Shown: piece by piece, positions 1 through 10,916 of the stretch
Numbering within the stretch: position 1 is the stretch's first letter
How the letters are laid out: every line of letters starts with the position of its first letter
Origin: Holothuria scabra
Taxonomy: Eukaryota > Echinodermata > Holothuroidea > Aspidochirotida > Holothuriidae
Direction: 5' to 3'
Assembly (NCBI GenBank): GCA_037179385.1
Contig: CM074181.1
Coordinates: 48,442,394-48,506,393, forward strand
Length of the DNA: 64,000 nt
Made by a program: the position numbers and the translations under genes
The notes under the pieces: model-generated
What the model saw: only the letters and a program-made list of their open reading frames with translations
Databases searched by the model: none
Told to the model about the DNA's origin: nothing

Positions 1-5
1 TATTA

Positions 6-234
6 GGTGCGTTCGATTAAGCGGCTCGAGCCGGCTCAACTGGCTCAACAAGTTTCTTGACTGGACGAAATATGACGTAAACTACGTCAGCGGCTCAACT
101 AGACCACCTCGGAGGGCTGGTCGTTTTGGCCGGCTCAAGTTGTGACGTTTTGGTGACGTTAAGATCACTTTTCAGAAAGATCTTTCGTTGGCTGAGGCAG
201 TTGAGCCGGCTCGAGCCGCTAAATCGAACGCACC
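6..234. mobile_element. MITE with 37-base terminal inverted repeats and TA target duplication
   Basis: The two ends match over about 37 bases with one mismatch (6-42 against 198-234), both starting GGTGCGTTCGATT and continuing into a GGCTCGAGCCGGCTCAACTG block. The element is flanked by TA at 4-5 and 235-236. At 229 bases with no coding capacity it is a non-autonomous DNA transposon. The TA duplication fits a Tc1/mariner-like family, but the family is not assigned. Further GGCTCAA words in the interior suggest subterminal repeats. Confidence 0.8.
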
Positions 235-236
235 TA

Positions 237-2523
237 TTTACAGTAGGACTTATGGAATGTTATCATATGACGTTGTTACGAACGTAAACAATTGAGCACG
301 TGGTCCCATGCATGCAGTAGACTTGCGTGCGTATCCGTTTTTACCATTAAACAAGGGACCATGTTTTGCTCGGTGACATCATATGCACACGATCTATTGC
401 AAAATTTGAATTGCCTCTGCATTGTGATTGGTTCAAATACGTTGATTCTGAGCCAGCCAATCACAACTCGCGCCATCGCCTATGTGATTTAGTGTGTGAA
501 AATACCAGACCTCCGAACGAATTTCCTCATTGAGTTTGCGTTATGACGATCGCACTTCCCAGGCTTACATAGCCCGCCTGTGCAGCCGGCCAAGCCCCGT
601 GCTAAATTCACCAAGAAACGGCAGCTCAAATCTCTGCGTACTTGGATTTTTTCGGGGGTCTGACTTAAGTGCATTTCATTTGCTAATTATTTTGAAACAA
701 GACGGTAAGGTTTGGACAAGAAGTGGCAAAATTACGGGGATATTTATATCAGAAAGAAACCATAAGATAACGTTAATCGAGTCCATTTTTTTGCTGTCCA
801 AGACCGCTAAAAATAAGATCGTTACTTTTACGTGCATCGTAGGGTTGACTTCTACAGTACAGTACATTATCGCAACTTCGACCCAGTCGGTTCAAAGAAC
901 TGCGTATGCATATTCATAAAAGTCAACATGGAATGTTCCATTTTATATGATATTGGGCAAACAACAAAATGGCGGGAATTATCTGGTGCTAACGATCGTA
1001 TTTTTACGGGTTAAATTTTTCCCAAATACTGCTACTAACAATGAAAAATAATGAAATTTACGGAGGTGTAGCATGATAAAATATTTCGATTAGCTACAGT
1101 GGGAAGGCTTATTCAAATATACTTTTGTGCCCTAATCATGGTCTCGCGGAGGTTTTATTGCCATAGAAATACACGGCCTGGTAACTTTTGTTACAGCTCC
1201 CTGCTTGTCTTGTGGCTTTCTTTTCGCTTGGTAACCTCTGAAACATGCCGCTATAATTTCTAAAGTTGTGCTTGGGTGTTGCTATTGAAGGGATTAGGAG
1301 ACGAGCACGCGAAGTTCTGCCTACGAAAGTAACAATGGGTGCGCCACTTGTCACTCATCATAATGTACTTAATTCGGGGAGCTGCCGCGGAATTAATCCG
1401 TTCAATCGAACGGCCGATTTTAAAACCGTTTTTACAGTTATTGTTCGAGCGATAATTTGTGAGAAACTGACACTGTTTGTTGCGCGATGTTTGTGAAACA
1501 GTTTACCAACAAAGCCACCCCGCGGCAACTGAGTTATTGGCAATACAAAAACGGTTAATCTATGAAGAGGAATGACGCACGAGTAACCGACGAGTCGGTC
1601 GGTTAATCGGTTAACCGATTAACCGTCACAGCCCTAGGCAAAACACAATACAAGTATTTTGGAATGGTATTTTTGTCCCCCTAAAATATAAAATCACCTT
1701 TAAAGTACAAGACGACTTGGTTTGTCGGCACCGCAACTCGTCTAGACGTTCGTCTTGTTTATACTCACCCTGAAGCAATAAACTGAGACTGTCTGGATGA
1801 GGATGAATTATTAATTGTGGGAGGGGCTTAAGTAAAAAGGTTAGGAGATTTGGTACTGTTTAGGGTGAAAGAATTGGGCCTGTAAGTAGGTTTGTAATTC
1901 TGTACAATGAGGTAGTTACGGGAGGAGCTAAAAAACGAGTGGGAGAATTAGAACTATTCTCGTAATCACATGATGATGTCCCTTAAAAAACACCCGAAAA
2001 TAGAATTAAACGGGATTCCATAAAATGAATTGAATAGATTTTGGGATGCCATCTTGATCTATAAGGCATAGACTATATAATTTTCACAAAGCCATTCCTT
2101 AGGATGCAATTACTTTATCAATATGGTATCAAAGTTAAGTTGCATACCACTGGTGGCAGAAGAAAAAGAAAACAATGGCTACCTGAGCTGGCAATTTAGT
2201 TTTATGACATGGCACCTGTGTGCTTCAAGTTCACTTTCCGTAGAAAATTTGTTAACATCAACTGTTTCAATATCTCGAGAACCGAACATGGGAAAGGAAT
2301 TGAACTTTAACCTCTCAGAATACAATATCTCCCTCTTCAATTGGCTATATATAAAACATAAATTGGTTCTGAACCGTTCCTTTACTGCCAAACTAGAGTG
2401 GATCATCGCAAAACATGCTGTGATGTCCAGCGACGGTCCACATATTAACCTCATGAACCAATTGACTGTCATCCTGCATTGGCGTTGAAGAAGCTCGTAC
2501 AGTAAAATACTGACGTAGGACGT
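237..2523. other. Intergenic, no gene supported
   Basis: Open frames here are short, overlap on both strands and show no recognisable domain or codon pattern, so I call no gene. The only distinct structure is a palindrome at 1601-1624. A frame of 121 codons at 2123-2488 sits next to a TATA-like word at about 2346, but nothing identifies it as coding. Confidence 0.5.
1601..1624. repeat. Perfect 24-base palindrome
   Basis: The segment reads the same on both strands, built from GGTTAATCGG and its complement. It is followed by GTCACAGCCCTA, which resembles a DNA-transposon end (in reverse, TAGGGCTGTGAC). No partner end was found upstream, so this may be the remnant of a broken element. Confidence 0.6.
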
Positions 2524-2532
2524 TATAAAAGG
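2524..2532 (+). promoter_or_regulatory. TATA box, probable core promoter of the P450 gene
   Basis: TATAAAAGG matches the metazoan TATA consensus and lies 327-335 bases upstream of the P450 start codon. A transcription start near 2555 would give a 5' leader of about 300 bases, assuming no 5' leader intron. There is no transcript evidence. Confidence 0.4.
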
Positions 2533-2697
2533 TGCTAAGTCTACGGCGCAACGCTTGACCCAAGATAATCAATCAATAAAAGCAGTCTATAGGCCTAGGA
2601 CACATCATTATATATTGTTTTCTGTTCGCAAGCAGCGAGTTGCAACAGTTTTTAGGCGATTCAAGTAAACCATAGTTTAACAGACAGAGAGAGTTGT

Positions 2698-2874
2698 ATG
2701 ATACTCCTGGTACAGCTAGGTTCCGTGTTCGCAGTAGGGCTGTCATGGCTTCCAGATAGCGTTAACCGAAAAGACTGCTTTATAGTGGAAAGGTTCAGTC
2801 GGAGGAACTGTGAAGGAATCATCACAATAGGCACAATTACTCCTTACCGTATACCGATATGGGTTTTACTTTAG
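2698..2874 (+). CDS. Upstream ORF overlapping the P450 start codon
   Basis: A 58-codon frame opens at ATG 2698 and ends with TAG at 2872-2874, overlapping the P450 ATG (2859) in a different frame. If the leader is unspliced, ribosomes starting here would terminate 16 bases past the main start, which would dampen P450 translation. The peptide has no recognisable domain and its conservation is unknown. It may simply be a chance frame. Confidence 0.3.
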   Translation: MILLVQLGSVFAVGLSWLPDSVNRKDCFIVERFSRRNCEGIITIGTITPYRIPIWVLL

Positions 2875-3198
2875 GATTAAATGAAGTTTCAACTGTGGCC
2901 GTGGCAATATTGACTTTTTGGATTGTAGTAAAGTTAACTACATGGCCTAAAAATGTTCCTCCTGGACCTTGGGGTGTACCCGTTCTTGGATGTATCCCCC
3001 GAGTAGTGTTCAACGGCAAACGAGTGCGAGATACGTTCAGGGACTGGAGCTATACTTATGGTCGAATATACAGCTTGAAAATGGGTTCGGCGCCCATGGT
3101 CATACTAAATGACTTCGAGTCCATTCACGAAGCACTTGTCCGACCAGAATTTCAGGATAGGACACAGATGGACTTCACGCTCGTAGCACCTGGATCAG
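2859..3198 (+). CDS. Cytochrome P450, CYP2-like: coding exon 1 (residues 1-113 and first base of 114)
   Basis: This exon encodes the N-terminus of a microsomal monooxygenase. A hydrophobic membrane anchor spans residues 10-26, followed by a basic turn and the proline-rich hinge PPGPWGVPVLG (34-44) that orients class II P450s on the endoplasmic reticulum. The start is supported by a purine at -3 and G at +4, and by the normal distance from start to anchor to hinge. The 5' splice site is CAG|GTATGT at 3198/3199. It leaves phase 1, so the codon for Gly114 is split and restored by exon 2. Clan-2 enzymes oxidise lipids, steroids or xenobiotics using NADPH-P450 reductase; the substrate here cannot be predicted. 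Confidence 0.9.
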
Positions 3199-3803
3199 GT
3201 ATGTTGAAACATGACGAATTGGTCACGGTAAAAATATCCACTTGATTTCCTTCCTTGCCCAATTACACAATTTGATCATTGGCACAACAGTAATAAACTC
3301 CATGCAAAGACATTTAATCCAAGTTAAGAAACCCTAGCCACAGAATGCAGAGCATGCAGAAGGCGTTTTACAATCCTGCCCAGAGTACCGTGTAATTTTT
3401 TGCAACCTAAGTGGACTAGAAGCTCCGTGAAGTGATAATAATAGATATCCAGCAGTGGGTTTGGAAACTTGATATACCTCACTTGAACAATAGATTACTG
3501 AGGTTAGAAAATCAACTTTTTTACCACAATGGAAACAACATAAATTATAACCCAGACTGCTCATGATATGCTAGCCTATCAAATTAGCCTAACCCCATTA
3601 TAGCCTAGGCCTTTTTATTTTGCAGTTGCACAACCAAAAGGAAGTACAGTAGAGCATTCTGCTGGCAATGCTGTCAAAGATTATTGCCAGATCCGGCATT
3701 TAAATGTAACTAGAACAAAAGCTGGCATTTTTCAAAAGGACAAAATACCTATCTTTAGTTTTTGGGTTCAAAACATCAGAGATTTTGGATGATTATACTT
3801 ACC

Positions 3804-4048
3804 ATGGTCAAGAGCAGTTAAAAAAAAGTCCTCCACGAAAAGTCGCATTTTTGGCATTATTTCTCTTCAAAGTATCTGTTGTTTCATTTTACCAAGTCCT
3901 TCACTATTGCTTATTCATGTTAAATCAAGCAGTTACTCTTAGTAAATTTCGAATTTGAAGAGCAAAATGTTGCCACGTGGCTCTCAACAGCCAATGAAAC
4001 AGTAGAATCTACTTCACTGCTTCAAGCTGGGGTGACTGCTCTTGTCCT
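3804..4048. mobile_element. MITE family 1 copy (GAGCAGT ends), in intron 1
   Basis: The left end GTCAAGAGCAGT and right end ACTGCTCTTGTCC are inverted repeats. The same termini and internal words recur at 20143-20398 and 45570-45812, with a half copy at 47815-47912, so this is a dispersed non-autonomous family. The exact ends of this copy are uncertain. Confidence 0.6.
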
Positions 4049-4452
4049 ATATATAGCTGCATGTATAACAACCTTTTTGAAAAAGCCATGGCCACCGAGT
4101 ATATCAGGCAAGATCATTCTACTCTCTAAATCATGTTTTCTCCAATCATCGTTAGACCTGACAATGAGTCAGCGGTCAAGTTTGTAAACTTGATTTGTGG
4201 GTGTGAAGTTTGAGGAATAAGTAAATTTGATCATCAGACTGAATCTCTTCATACAAAATTTTGTACTGTAAGAAGGTCCTTCAACTGATACCGAACCGTA
4301 TGAAGTACAGTATGACCAGTAGTGTAAATGGGTGGTCTTGAGGGCCGTGACACAAGTGTTGTCCTTCAGTCGACGTGATGGCTTCTTCGGGAAGCAGTTT
4401 GAAGTTTGGTTTCGCCGAACGGCTCTTTGCCAGAGGGTCGGGAGGACTTGAA

Positions 4453-5000
4453 GTGTACCTCAAGTCAAAAAATAGTCATTAAAGAGCATGAAAAATGAAT
4501 TCTAACGGTTCAACTCTCAACTTCATTGTACATTCCTGAGCTGAGACATAAAATGAAGTTTGTTCACTTAAAACAAATTGGTCAATTTCCTAATAACTTG
4601 TGACTGTTTTGTTGTACAACTCACATAACCTGCTTTGTTTCCCTTTGAAATTAAAAATGTTGTTATGACCTTGAACGCTTCCTATTTGCTTGCATAAAAT
4701 ATTGCAGAACGAGGGCCTAACTGATTACATCACCCCATAAGAGTAAGAGTGATAGGTACTGTACAAGGTGCAGTTACTTTCAGAAAAACAAAGAAATACA
4801 AAGAGTGTAATTTGAGCAGTACAACAATGACATCACAAATTATTGCGCAATGTACCATTTTAAGTTGAGTGAATAAACTTCAACATTTTATATCTCAGCT
4901 CAGGAATGTCCTATGAAGATGGGAGTTAAACTGTTAGGACTCATTTTTCATGGTCTTTACCATTTTTTTTTTCATTTTTTGGACATGAGAACACTTCAAT
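4453..5000. mobile_element. Foldback MITE (TACCTCAAGTCAAAAA ends)
   Basis: The left arm (4453-4700) and right arm (4730-5000) are diverged inverted repeats sharing words such as ATTCCTGAGCTGAGA and its complement. A second copy is split into a left arm at 16544-16827 and a right arm at 22592-22885 by a later insertion. No coding capacity. Confidence 0.7.
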
Positions 5001-5284
5001 TTTTCACATGAACAACTCTTTACTTTTCGTAACAAGAAGGTGCAGAAAAACGTGACTTGTGGTATTATTATTAATTGATTGAAATAATATAATTTTACAA
5101 CTCTAATGCAACTAAGTGAACCTGAAGTCGTGTTTAAAGTTGTCATATATTCAGTTGTTGTATGAAAGTGTTCTGATCTCTCTTTAGCTTTGAATGGGGC
5201 AGGGTCTAAAAATGGAATTTTTACTGCCGTTTTTCGTGGTGCTCCAAATAAGCAACTAAGTAGGAAAAACAAACAAGTGAACCA

Positions 5285-5372
5285 CAAGTGGAAAAAGACA
5301 GTAGCCGTGGCCGTCTCAACTTGAGCCTTTAAGTTGGAAACTGGGCCGGAAGATTTCATCTAACTAACTTAC
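5285..5372 (+). repeat. SINE tail fragment
   Basis: This segment, ending CATCTAACTAACTTAC, matches in the opposite orientation the ends of two longer copies at 47180-47360 and 52514-52725. Those extend into a tRNA-like head, so this is a 5'-truncated copy. Confidence 0.55.
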
Positions 5373-5374
5373 TT

Positions 5375-5633
5375 GGATGGGGCTGGGGCTGGTGATAAGA
5401 CTAATTTTTAAATGAATTTGTAAACTTGTATTTTATCCTGTATGGTTTTGCCAAAGCAGGTGTCTGTGCTTTGTAAATCATACATGCATTTTTTTTAAAT
5501 GTTTTGTGTTTTTTCTTCATTTATATACCTTTCTGTTTTGTATTAATTTTTTTTTCAATTGAATTGTCTTGTATTACCCTGTCCCCTCTTTGGAGGTATG
5601 AAGAGTAATAAACTGAAACTGAAACTAAAACTC
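5375..5633 (+). repeat. LINE 3' tail with (TGAAAC)n end
   Basis: A T-rich non-coding stretch ends in AGTAATAAACTGAAACTGAA and a decaying hexamer run (5611-5633). That is the usual 3' end of CR1/L2-like non-LTR retrotransposons in invertebrates. No reverse transcriptase remains, so the family assignment is inference. Confidence 0.5.
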
Positions 5634-5637
5634 ATAT

Positions 5638-5746
5638 TCAATGAGTACTGTCTTGAATACAACCTGTCATGGTAGAAAGTAGAAGTTGTAGAGTTGGTCT
5701 ACTTCCTACGGGCCATGCCAGGTTATATTCAAGACAGTACTCATTT
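5638..5746. repeat. Short inverted repeat at the 5' junction of the intronic Penelope-like element
   Basis: About 27 bases at 5640-5667 are the near-perfect reverse complement of 5719-5746, inside the reverse transcriptase coding remnant. About 50 bases separate the arms. The outer arm is a tiny inverted fragment of the element itself, a snap-back junction. Confidence 0.7.
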
Positions 5747-7260
5747 TATAAATAGGCTAGATGAAATTACGTCCTTGCAAAAGGATGCCATCCTTGTAAC
5801 AATGGACGTGACTTCTTTATTCACAAATAGGAAGGCTCATGGCCTGTTCTTATTTAATGAGGAAAACCTCTGTCACTGGGTACTCTGAAGTAACGAGTCT
5901 TATTTAATTCATTTCGAGTCACAATAACTCTCAGTTTAATGACATTAATTATTTACAGGTGAATGGGACGGTTTTAGGCACGAAAATGACACCGCCATAT
6001 GCCAGTATATTTATTTATCATGTGAAAGAGGTTGTCTTGATGCAATCTCCAAACAAACCTCTCTTTTATGTACGATATATAGACGACATTTTTTTTTATT
6101 TGGGACAAAGGGCTGGATAACCGTAAACAATTCTTTTGTCTAGCTGACAATTTTCAACCTTCCACCAAATTTCCTTTTGGCTATTCTTTAAGACTTTGCC
6201 CTTCCTGGATGTTCTGGTAACAACTGGAGGTGGTAAGATTACTACATTCGTCTACACAAAACCAACAGACAGATAAACGCATCTCCACTTCTATAGATTC
6301 CACCCCCGCCATACCAAATACTTTGTTGTTTACAGCCAGTTTCTTCGGTACGGCCGTATATGCTCCACCAACAGCATTTTTGTGGAAAAGGCCACTGAAC
6401 TGGCACACGTCTCTCTCAACAGGGGATATCCCTACAAACTCCTCAACATTTACTTTCACAAAGTACTTGCCATACCGATGCATAATCCCCTTCGGTATCG
6501 AACGGAATCGAACTGTGACCGCATCCACTTAGTCATCACCTACCACCCATCCAATGGTACCCTTGTGACCCGTCGATTTCTGAAATGTTCGGGGACACCC
6601 GATGATTGCTTATGAACAGCTACGTAATTTAAAAGCCATGCTAGTTCGTAACCCCCCCCCCCCCCCCCACTGTAGACAATCCTTAAAAAGGCCATAAGAA
6701 GTGTAACAAACACCGGTGCCAAGTTTTCAACCACCATTTCCCATGGTCATGCCTCAGACTGAACCCTAAAACCAGGAGACTTCGATTGTGACTCTTTTGA
6801 TGTAGTGTTTTTTTTTTTTAACTTTTCTGCGCCCAATGTCCCTTAGCTAGTACTTACATAGGGCGAAACAAGCACAAACTCCAGACTTCGTTTTAACAAT
6901 CACAAGCTTAGCATAAAAAAGAAGAACCCCGGATTCTCGGCTGCCAAACACTTTAATCTCCCTCAGCATACACTTTCTCATTTAAAGCGTGCCTTGTCGT
7001 ACGGTAATCTTAAAAGCGCTTAAAAGCAGATATGCGATAAGGAGGTATAAACCATCCTCTCACTGAACAATGATAAATCGGGTCTGAATAGGGATTTGGC
7101 GTTTATGGGCACCCACTCAATACCTAAGCGAAAAGGTTGTACATGAATCTTAGACCAGTCTTTCTTCGACTAGTGTTTTGTTTTTTGTACAACTGATGAA
7201 GGGTTGTGTTATTTCAGCCCGAAATATTTTTACTTCACGGATTTAGAACTTAGTTGGAAA
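5668..7260 (+). pseudogene. Degenerate Penelope-like element: reverse transcriptase plus GIY-YIG endonuclease
   Basis: Broken frames preserve reverse transcriptase motifs in order: MDVTSLFTN (motif A, about 5802-5828), GTVLGTKMTPPY (about 5964-6000) and RYIDD (6073-6087). A TYHPSNGTL block follows near 6540. A GIY-YIG endonuclease remnant lies at about 6855-6990 (YIG, then NNHKL one frame later). Stops and frameshifts interrupt every domain, and a 17-C tract at 6652-6668 interrupts the linker. The 5' end is truncated. The sequence after the endonuclease ends near a CTGATGA...GAAA core (7193-7224). Fusion of reverse transcriptase to GIY-YIG is diagnostic of Penelope-like elements. Confidence 0.8.
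7193..7235 (+). ncRNA. Hammerhead-ribozyme-like core at the Penelope 3' end
   Basis: CTGATGA (7193-7199) and GAAA (7221-7224) flank a segment able to form stem II (GGGTT with AGCCC, using a G-T wobble). This is the conserved hammerhead core arrangement, and Penelope-like elements are known to carry such ribozymes in their terminal repeats. I could not define stem III or the cleavage site, so activity is unproven. Confidence 0.4.
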
Positions 7261-8032
7261 TGAATGTATCCATCTTTTGTGTTCTTTTGTTCATTGGTTT
7301 CTTTGCTTTCCAACACACGCCACCTATCATGTTACATTACTCCTACTCCTTCATGATTGTATTTGATTACTTTTCACCAACAAAAGCAATTAAAGAATGT
7401 GTATTTCAGAGGAATAGCGCCCCCAACTAACCTACGCTTGTGGTGTGGCAATGCAGGGGGAAGGGAAAATATCAATTAGTCTTTACCAAGACTAGAGTAA
7501 ATCTTGTAACTCATGCCATCAAATAAGCAAAACTTAAGAGTATGTGCTGAAGTCCTTTTTTTACGGCCTCATGAGAAAATCTACTTTGTGTTTGATGCGG
7601 TCTGCACGGTTTCTCTTCAAGATGCAGTAAAGGTCAGTGCAGTGCAGTAAAGGTCAGTGGTACTAAGAGACAGGATTTCTACTCCGAAATAGCACTGCTA
7701 ATTACGTCACAGCTTACCGAATTAGGTGGAAATTAGTAGCATGATGATGGCCAGGAACCTAGTGTCCGGAAAATTTCGGAATCGATCCCATATATTCAAG
7801 TATTTGAACACATTATTGTGGCGGAGTCAAAGCTTATGTGAGGATGTTGAAAAAAGGACTTCAAAACTCTTTGCACCTGTTTGTCAAAACTAATCAAAGT
7901 GAGCATGGGGTGTAACTATTACATGGAATGTAGCCTCTTATATTGGTTGTAATGTTCGGCTCAGTGTCTATACATTCACATTTGCTGTATTTTATTGATA
8001 ACTACTAAGATTTTTTCATGTTGTTTTAACAG

Positions 8033-8992
8033 GAATTGTACTATCAGCTGGAAACGTTTGGCTCGAGCAAAGAAAGTTTGTCCATCAAATTTTTCGTGAG
8101 TTCGGAGTTGGTAAGGCTAGCTTTGAGGACAGCATCGCTTCAGAAGCTAAGTTTTTAACGGATGCCTTCCTTAAATTAAAAGGAAAGATCATCAACATTG
8201 AACACGTTGTAAACAATGCAGTGTCCAATGTTATTTGTTCCGTAGCATTTGGGAAAAGGTTTGACTATAATGACACAAAATTTCAAAAAATTCTGAAAAT
8301 CCTTAATGAAAATCTGCAAGAGTCAATGATTCGGTTAAGCTTGTCGGTATTTTTACCATTTACCAAGTATCTTCCTTTCGGTGGAAGCAATAAGATAAGA
8401 GACAATCTCAAGCTTTTCATAGGATTTCACAATGAGTTGACAGAAGAACATAAGGCCAAACTTGACCCTGAAAACATGAAAGATTTGATGGATGCCTACT
8501 TGCTTGAAATCAAGAAATATGAAAGGAAGAGTAAAACGGAAATCTTCAATGATGACAATATGATGTGGATCATAAGTGATCTCTTTTCTGCTGGAACAGA
8601 AACAACAACCACAACCCTCTTGTGGATCTTCCTATTTTTTTTAAATAATCCTGACATAGAGACCAAAGTGAGAGCTCAGCTGGATGAAATTGTTGGTCAA
8701 AATCGCCCTCCCAGATATTCTGATCGGCCCAACCTTCCACTTGTCGAGGCCGTTATATCCGAAACCCTTCGACTTGGAACAGCATCCGGTCTCTCTCTTC
8801 CCCACGTTGCAACAAGAGATTCTGAACTTCAAGGTTATACTATTCCGAAAGGCACAATCTTAGTTCCAAACTTTTATGCTTTATTTACTAACAAGGAGAA
8901 ATGGGATGATCCAGAGCAGTTTCGACCGGAGAGATTTCTCGACAAGGACGGAAGATATGTCAAGCGAACAGACTTCATACCTTTCAGTGCAG
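8033..8992 (+). CDS. Cytochrome P450, CYP2-like: coding exon 2 (residues 114-433 and first base of 434)
   Basis: The exon opens after a TTTTAACAG acceptor and runs 960 bases without a stop. It carries most of the catalytic fold: helix C WxxxR (W123, R127; a heme propionate contact), the helix I oxygen-activation motif AGTETT (300-305), the helix K ExxR pair (E357, R360), and the meander PERF (412-415). It ends inside the heme-binding loop after FSA (431-433), at the donor CAG|GTACAG. Vertebrate CYP2 genes usually split this region over about seven exons, so a single large exon is notable. The frame is continuous with exons 1 and 3, giving 494 residues, the normal CYP2 length. Confidence 0.93.
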
Positions 8993-10067
8993 GTACAGTA
9001 TTAGTGTTTTACAGTATTTACACAAACAAGCGAGGTTTTGTTTACGTGTTGATATTTATTATTCATTTATAGTTAGTGCAAATCTCCACCCATTACGTTT
9101 AAAAGACCGCGAGTAAACCTAGGATAATCACGACGTAAATGGATGAACTCACTAACCCTTTGGCTGTTCCATTCTCCATGAGGTCATGATATTTTAATGT
9201 GATCCTTTACCAACGAAATTTCCTTTCTTTTTCGTCCTTTACAACAAAATTCTTTGTGAATTTTTACGACAATCTTTGTATGTTTTTTGTTGTCTTTTGT
9301 CTTTTAAATAAAAATATTTTGTGTATTGACAAACACTGTTAACAAAGTAGACTTTAGCATTCAAAAAGAGTGGTGCACTCTTATCCGTAAGTGCTTTCTT
9401 CAGATGCTCTACCGCTGCACTAGGAACTGAATGTTAACAACTCAGCCTGGCTAAATAAAGCCGAAAGGACGACAACCTTTATAGCTACGATAAGGGCAAT
9501 TCCCGAATACTACAACATCATACTAAGGACAAGTTTTTGAAATCCACTCTGCTGAAAAAAAAAATGGCATGAAGAAGTTACTGCAGTGCTAGATTCTCGG
9601 TGTTCAAACATATTTGGACATAACCCGGCCTAGAGTTCAAAACAAAGTTGATAAATACACTTTGAGTCGTATTCCTTTAAACAATACTTTTTACATAGGT
9701 GGTCAACAATGGATTGTGCAATGTTAGTAAGCCCACAGGCATATTAAGGAATAATATTGCCTCTAGTAAAACAAACACAATTAAGACCACTGTGACTCTG
9801 TCTTGCATGTCTTCTTATCATTTGGTTTATATTCATACAACAGTGAAAGTTAATTCCTTTTTCTTTTGAGAATGTGTTGTAATGTATATTCTAAAGATTG
9901 GGATTACCATAACAAGAGGGTCTGCTTGTACAAGCTTTTGAATTTTTTCATACCTCCCCCCACAGAATAAATGTAATTATTGGAATATAGGAATGTATAA
10001 ACGCGGGAATATGCAATATTGAATACAACACAATGAATGAAATAACTCTCCTTCTTTAACTTTTCAG
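8993..10067 (+). other. P450 intron 2 (1,075 bases)
   Basis: A GT-AG intron splitting the codon for Gly434 in the heme loop. I see no repeat or RNA gene in it. An in-frame readthrough from exon 2 would stop after 27 codons, losing the heme cysteine, so correct splicing is essential. Confidence 0.85.
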
Positions 10068-10252
10068 GTCCTCGTGTCTGCCTCGGAGAGCAGCTTGCGA
10101 GAATGGAGATTTTTATCTTCTTAACACACATCATGCAGAAAGTCTCTTTTTCGACCTCGCAAGGGAAGACGACACCCTTACCTGTGGGAACCGACGGTTT
10201 CACTCACAGACCACCTAAATTTGATGTATTGATAAATACGTTGGAAAACTAG
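10068..10252 (+). CDS. Cytochrome P450, CYP2-like: coding exon 3 (rest of residue 434 to 494, and stop)
   Basis: After a pyrimidine-rich TTTTCAG acceptor, the exon completes the heme signature FSAGPRVCLGE (431-441). Cys438 is the expected thiolate ligand of the heme iron. Helix L follows, and a typical C-terminal segment ends with TAG at 10250-10252. Phase and residue count agree with the upstream exons. No frameshift or missing catalytic residue was seen in any exon, so the gene looks functional. Confidence 0.92.
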
Positions 10253-10916
10253 ATACAAGGTGTGAGTCGCAAAATGTCGCAAAATCCCATCTACAGTATT
10301 TCTTCAGCTTGCAGTTTACATAGGGAATCTGTAGATATGGGAATCTGTAGAAAGTGATTATCTGGAACGTCAACCCGTATGCAACTCATTGAATGCATCT
10401 GAAGAATGCTGTATGTAAAGTCGCGACCATACTATGCCACTTGATGCGACGCAAATCCTTTCAAAGAGATTACTTAGACACCGTGCAGCACAGTCTAATT
10501 TGATCGAATATGTCTGAATATGAATTGAGAGGTACTTCTGAAAACAATGGCGAATTTCTGGAACAAATCCTCTTGAGATTAGTTAAGATTTTGCGAGCGT
10601 TTGTTTTGAGTGATGCTGTGCTGCACCAAATTCACAGATGTATGCAAGCAGAGAACCTCATGAAACCTATTTATTGTCTTCGTTTCCTGAATGATGATAG
10701 AAAACAAATTTTTGACAAATTCTTAACTACTGGTGACTACTATGTTTACATGCATTGCATTGTAAAGATAATGGCAATTTGTTATGTATATCCATGGTGA
10801 AATTTATCAACACATAGACAAATAGACAGATTTAGTCTATTTATGCTTTCGTGTATTTGTCTACAGTTTCTATACTTTCCTTATGTCTTGCATATAAATG
10901 TTTTATCCACTTGCTT
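10253..10916 (+). other. P450 3' flank, duplicated in part elsewhere
   Basis: The first 300 bases or so after the stop are probably 3' UTR. The segment from about 10290 to 10590 reappears inverted at about 51450-51750, fused to an exon 2 fragment. A 96-codon frame at 10510-10800 has no recognisable domain and is not called a gene. Confidence 0.5.

Larger units (their letters stand above)
3199..8032 (+). other. P450 intron 1 (4,834 bases)
   Basis: A GT-AG intron bounded by GTATGT and TTTTAACAG. It holds, in order: a MITE (about 3804-4048), a foldback MITE (4453-5000), a SINE tail (5285-5372), a LINE 3' tail (5375-5633) and a degenerate Penelope-like element (5668-7260). About 700 bases at its 3' end (from roughly 7370) reappear inverted at 51.75-52.50 kb. 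The stretch 3240-3800 holds nothing recognisable. Confidence 0.85.

Noticed and set aside
2123..2488. 121-codon frame upstream of the P450
   Set aside because: No domain, no splice or promoter logic, and overlapped by a frame on the other strand.
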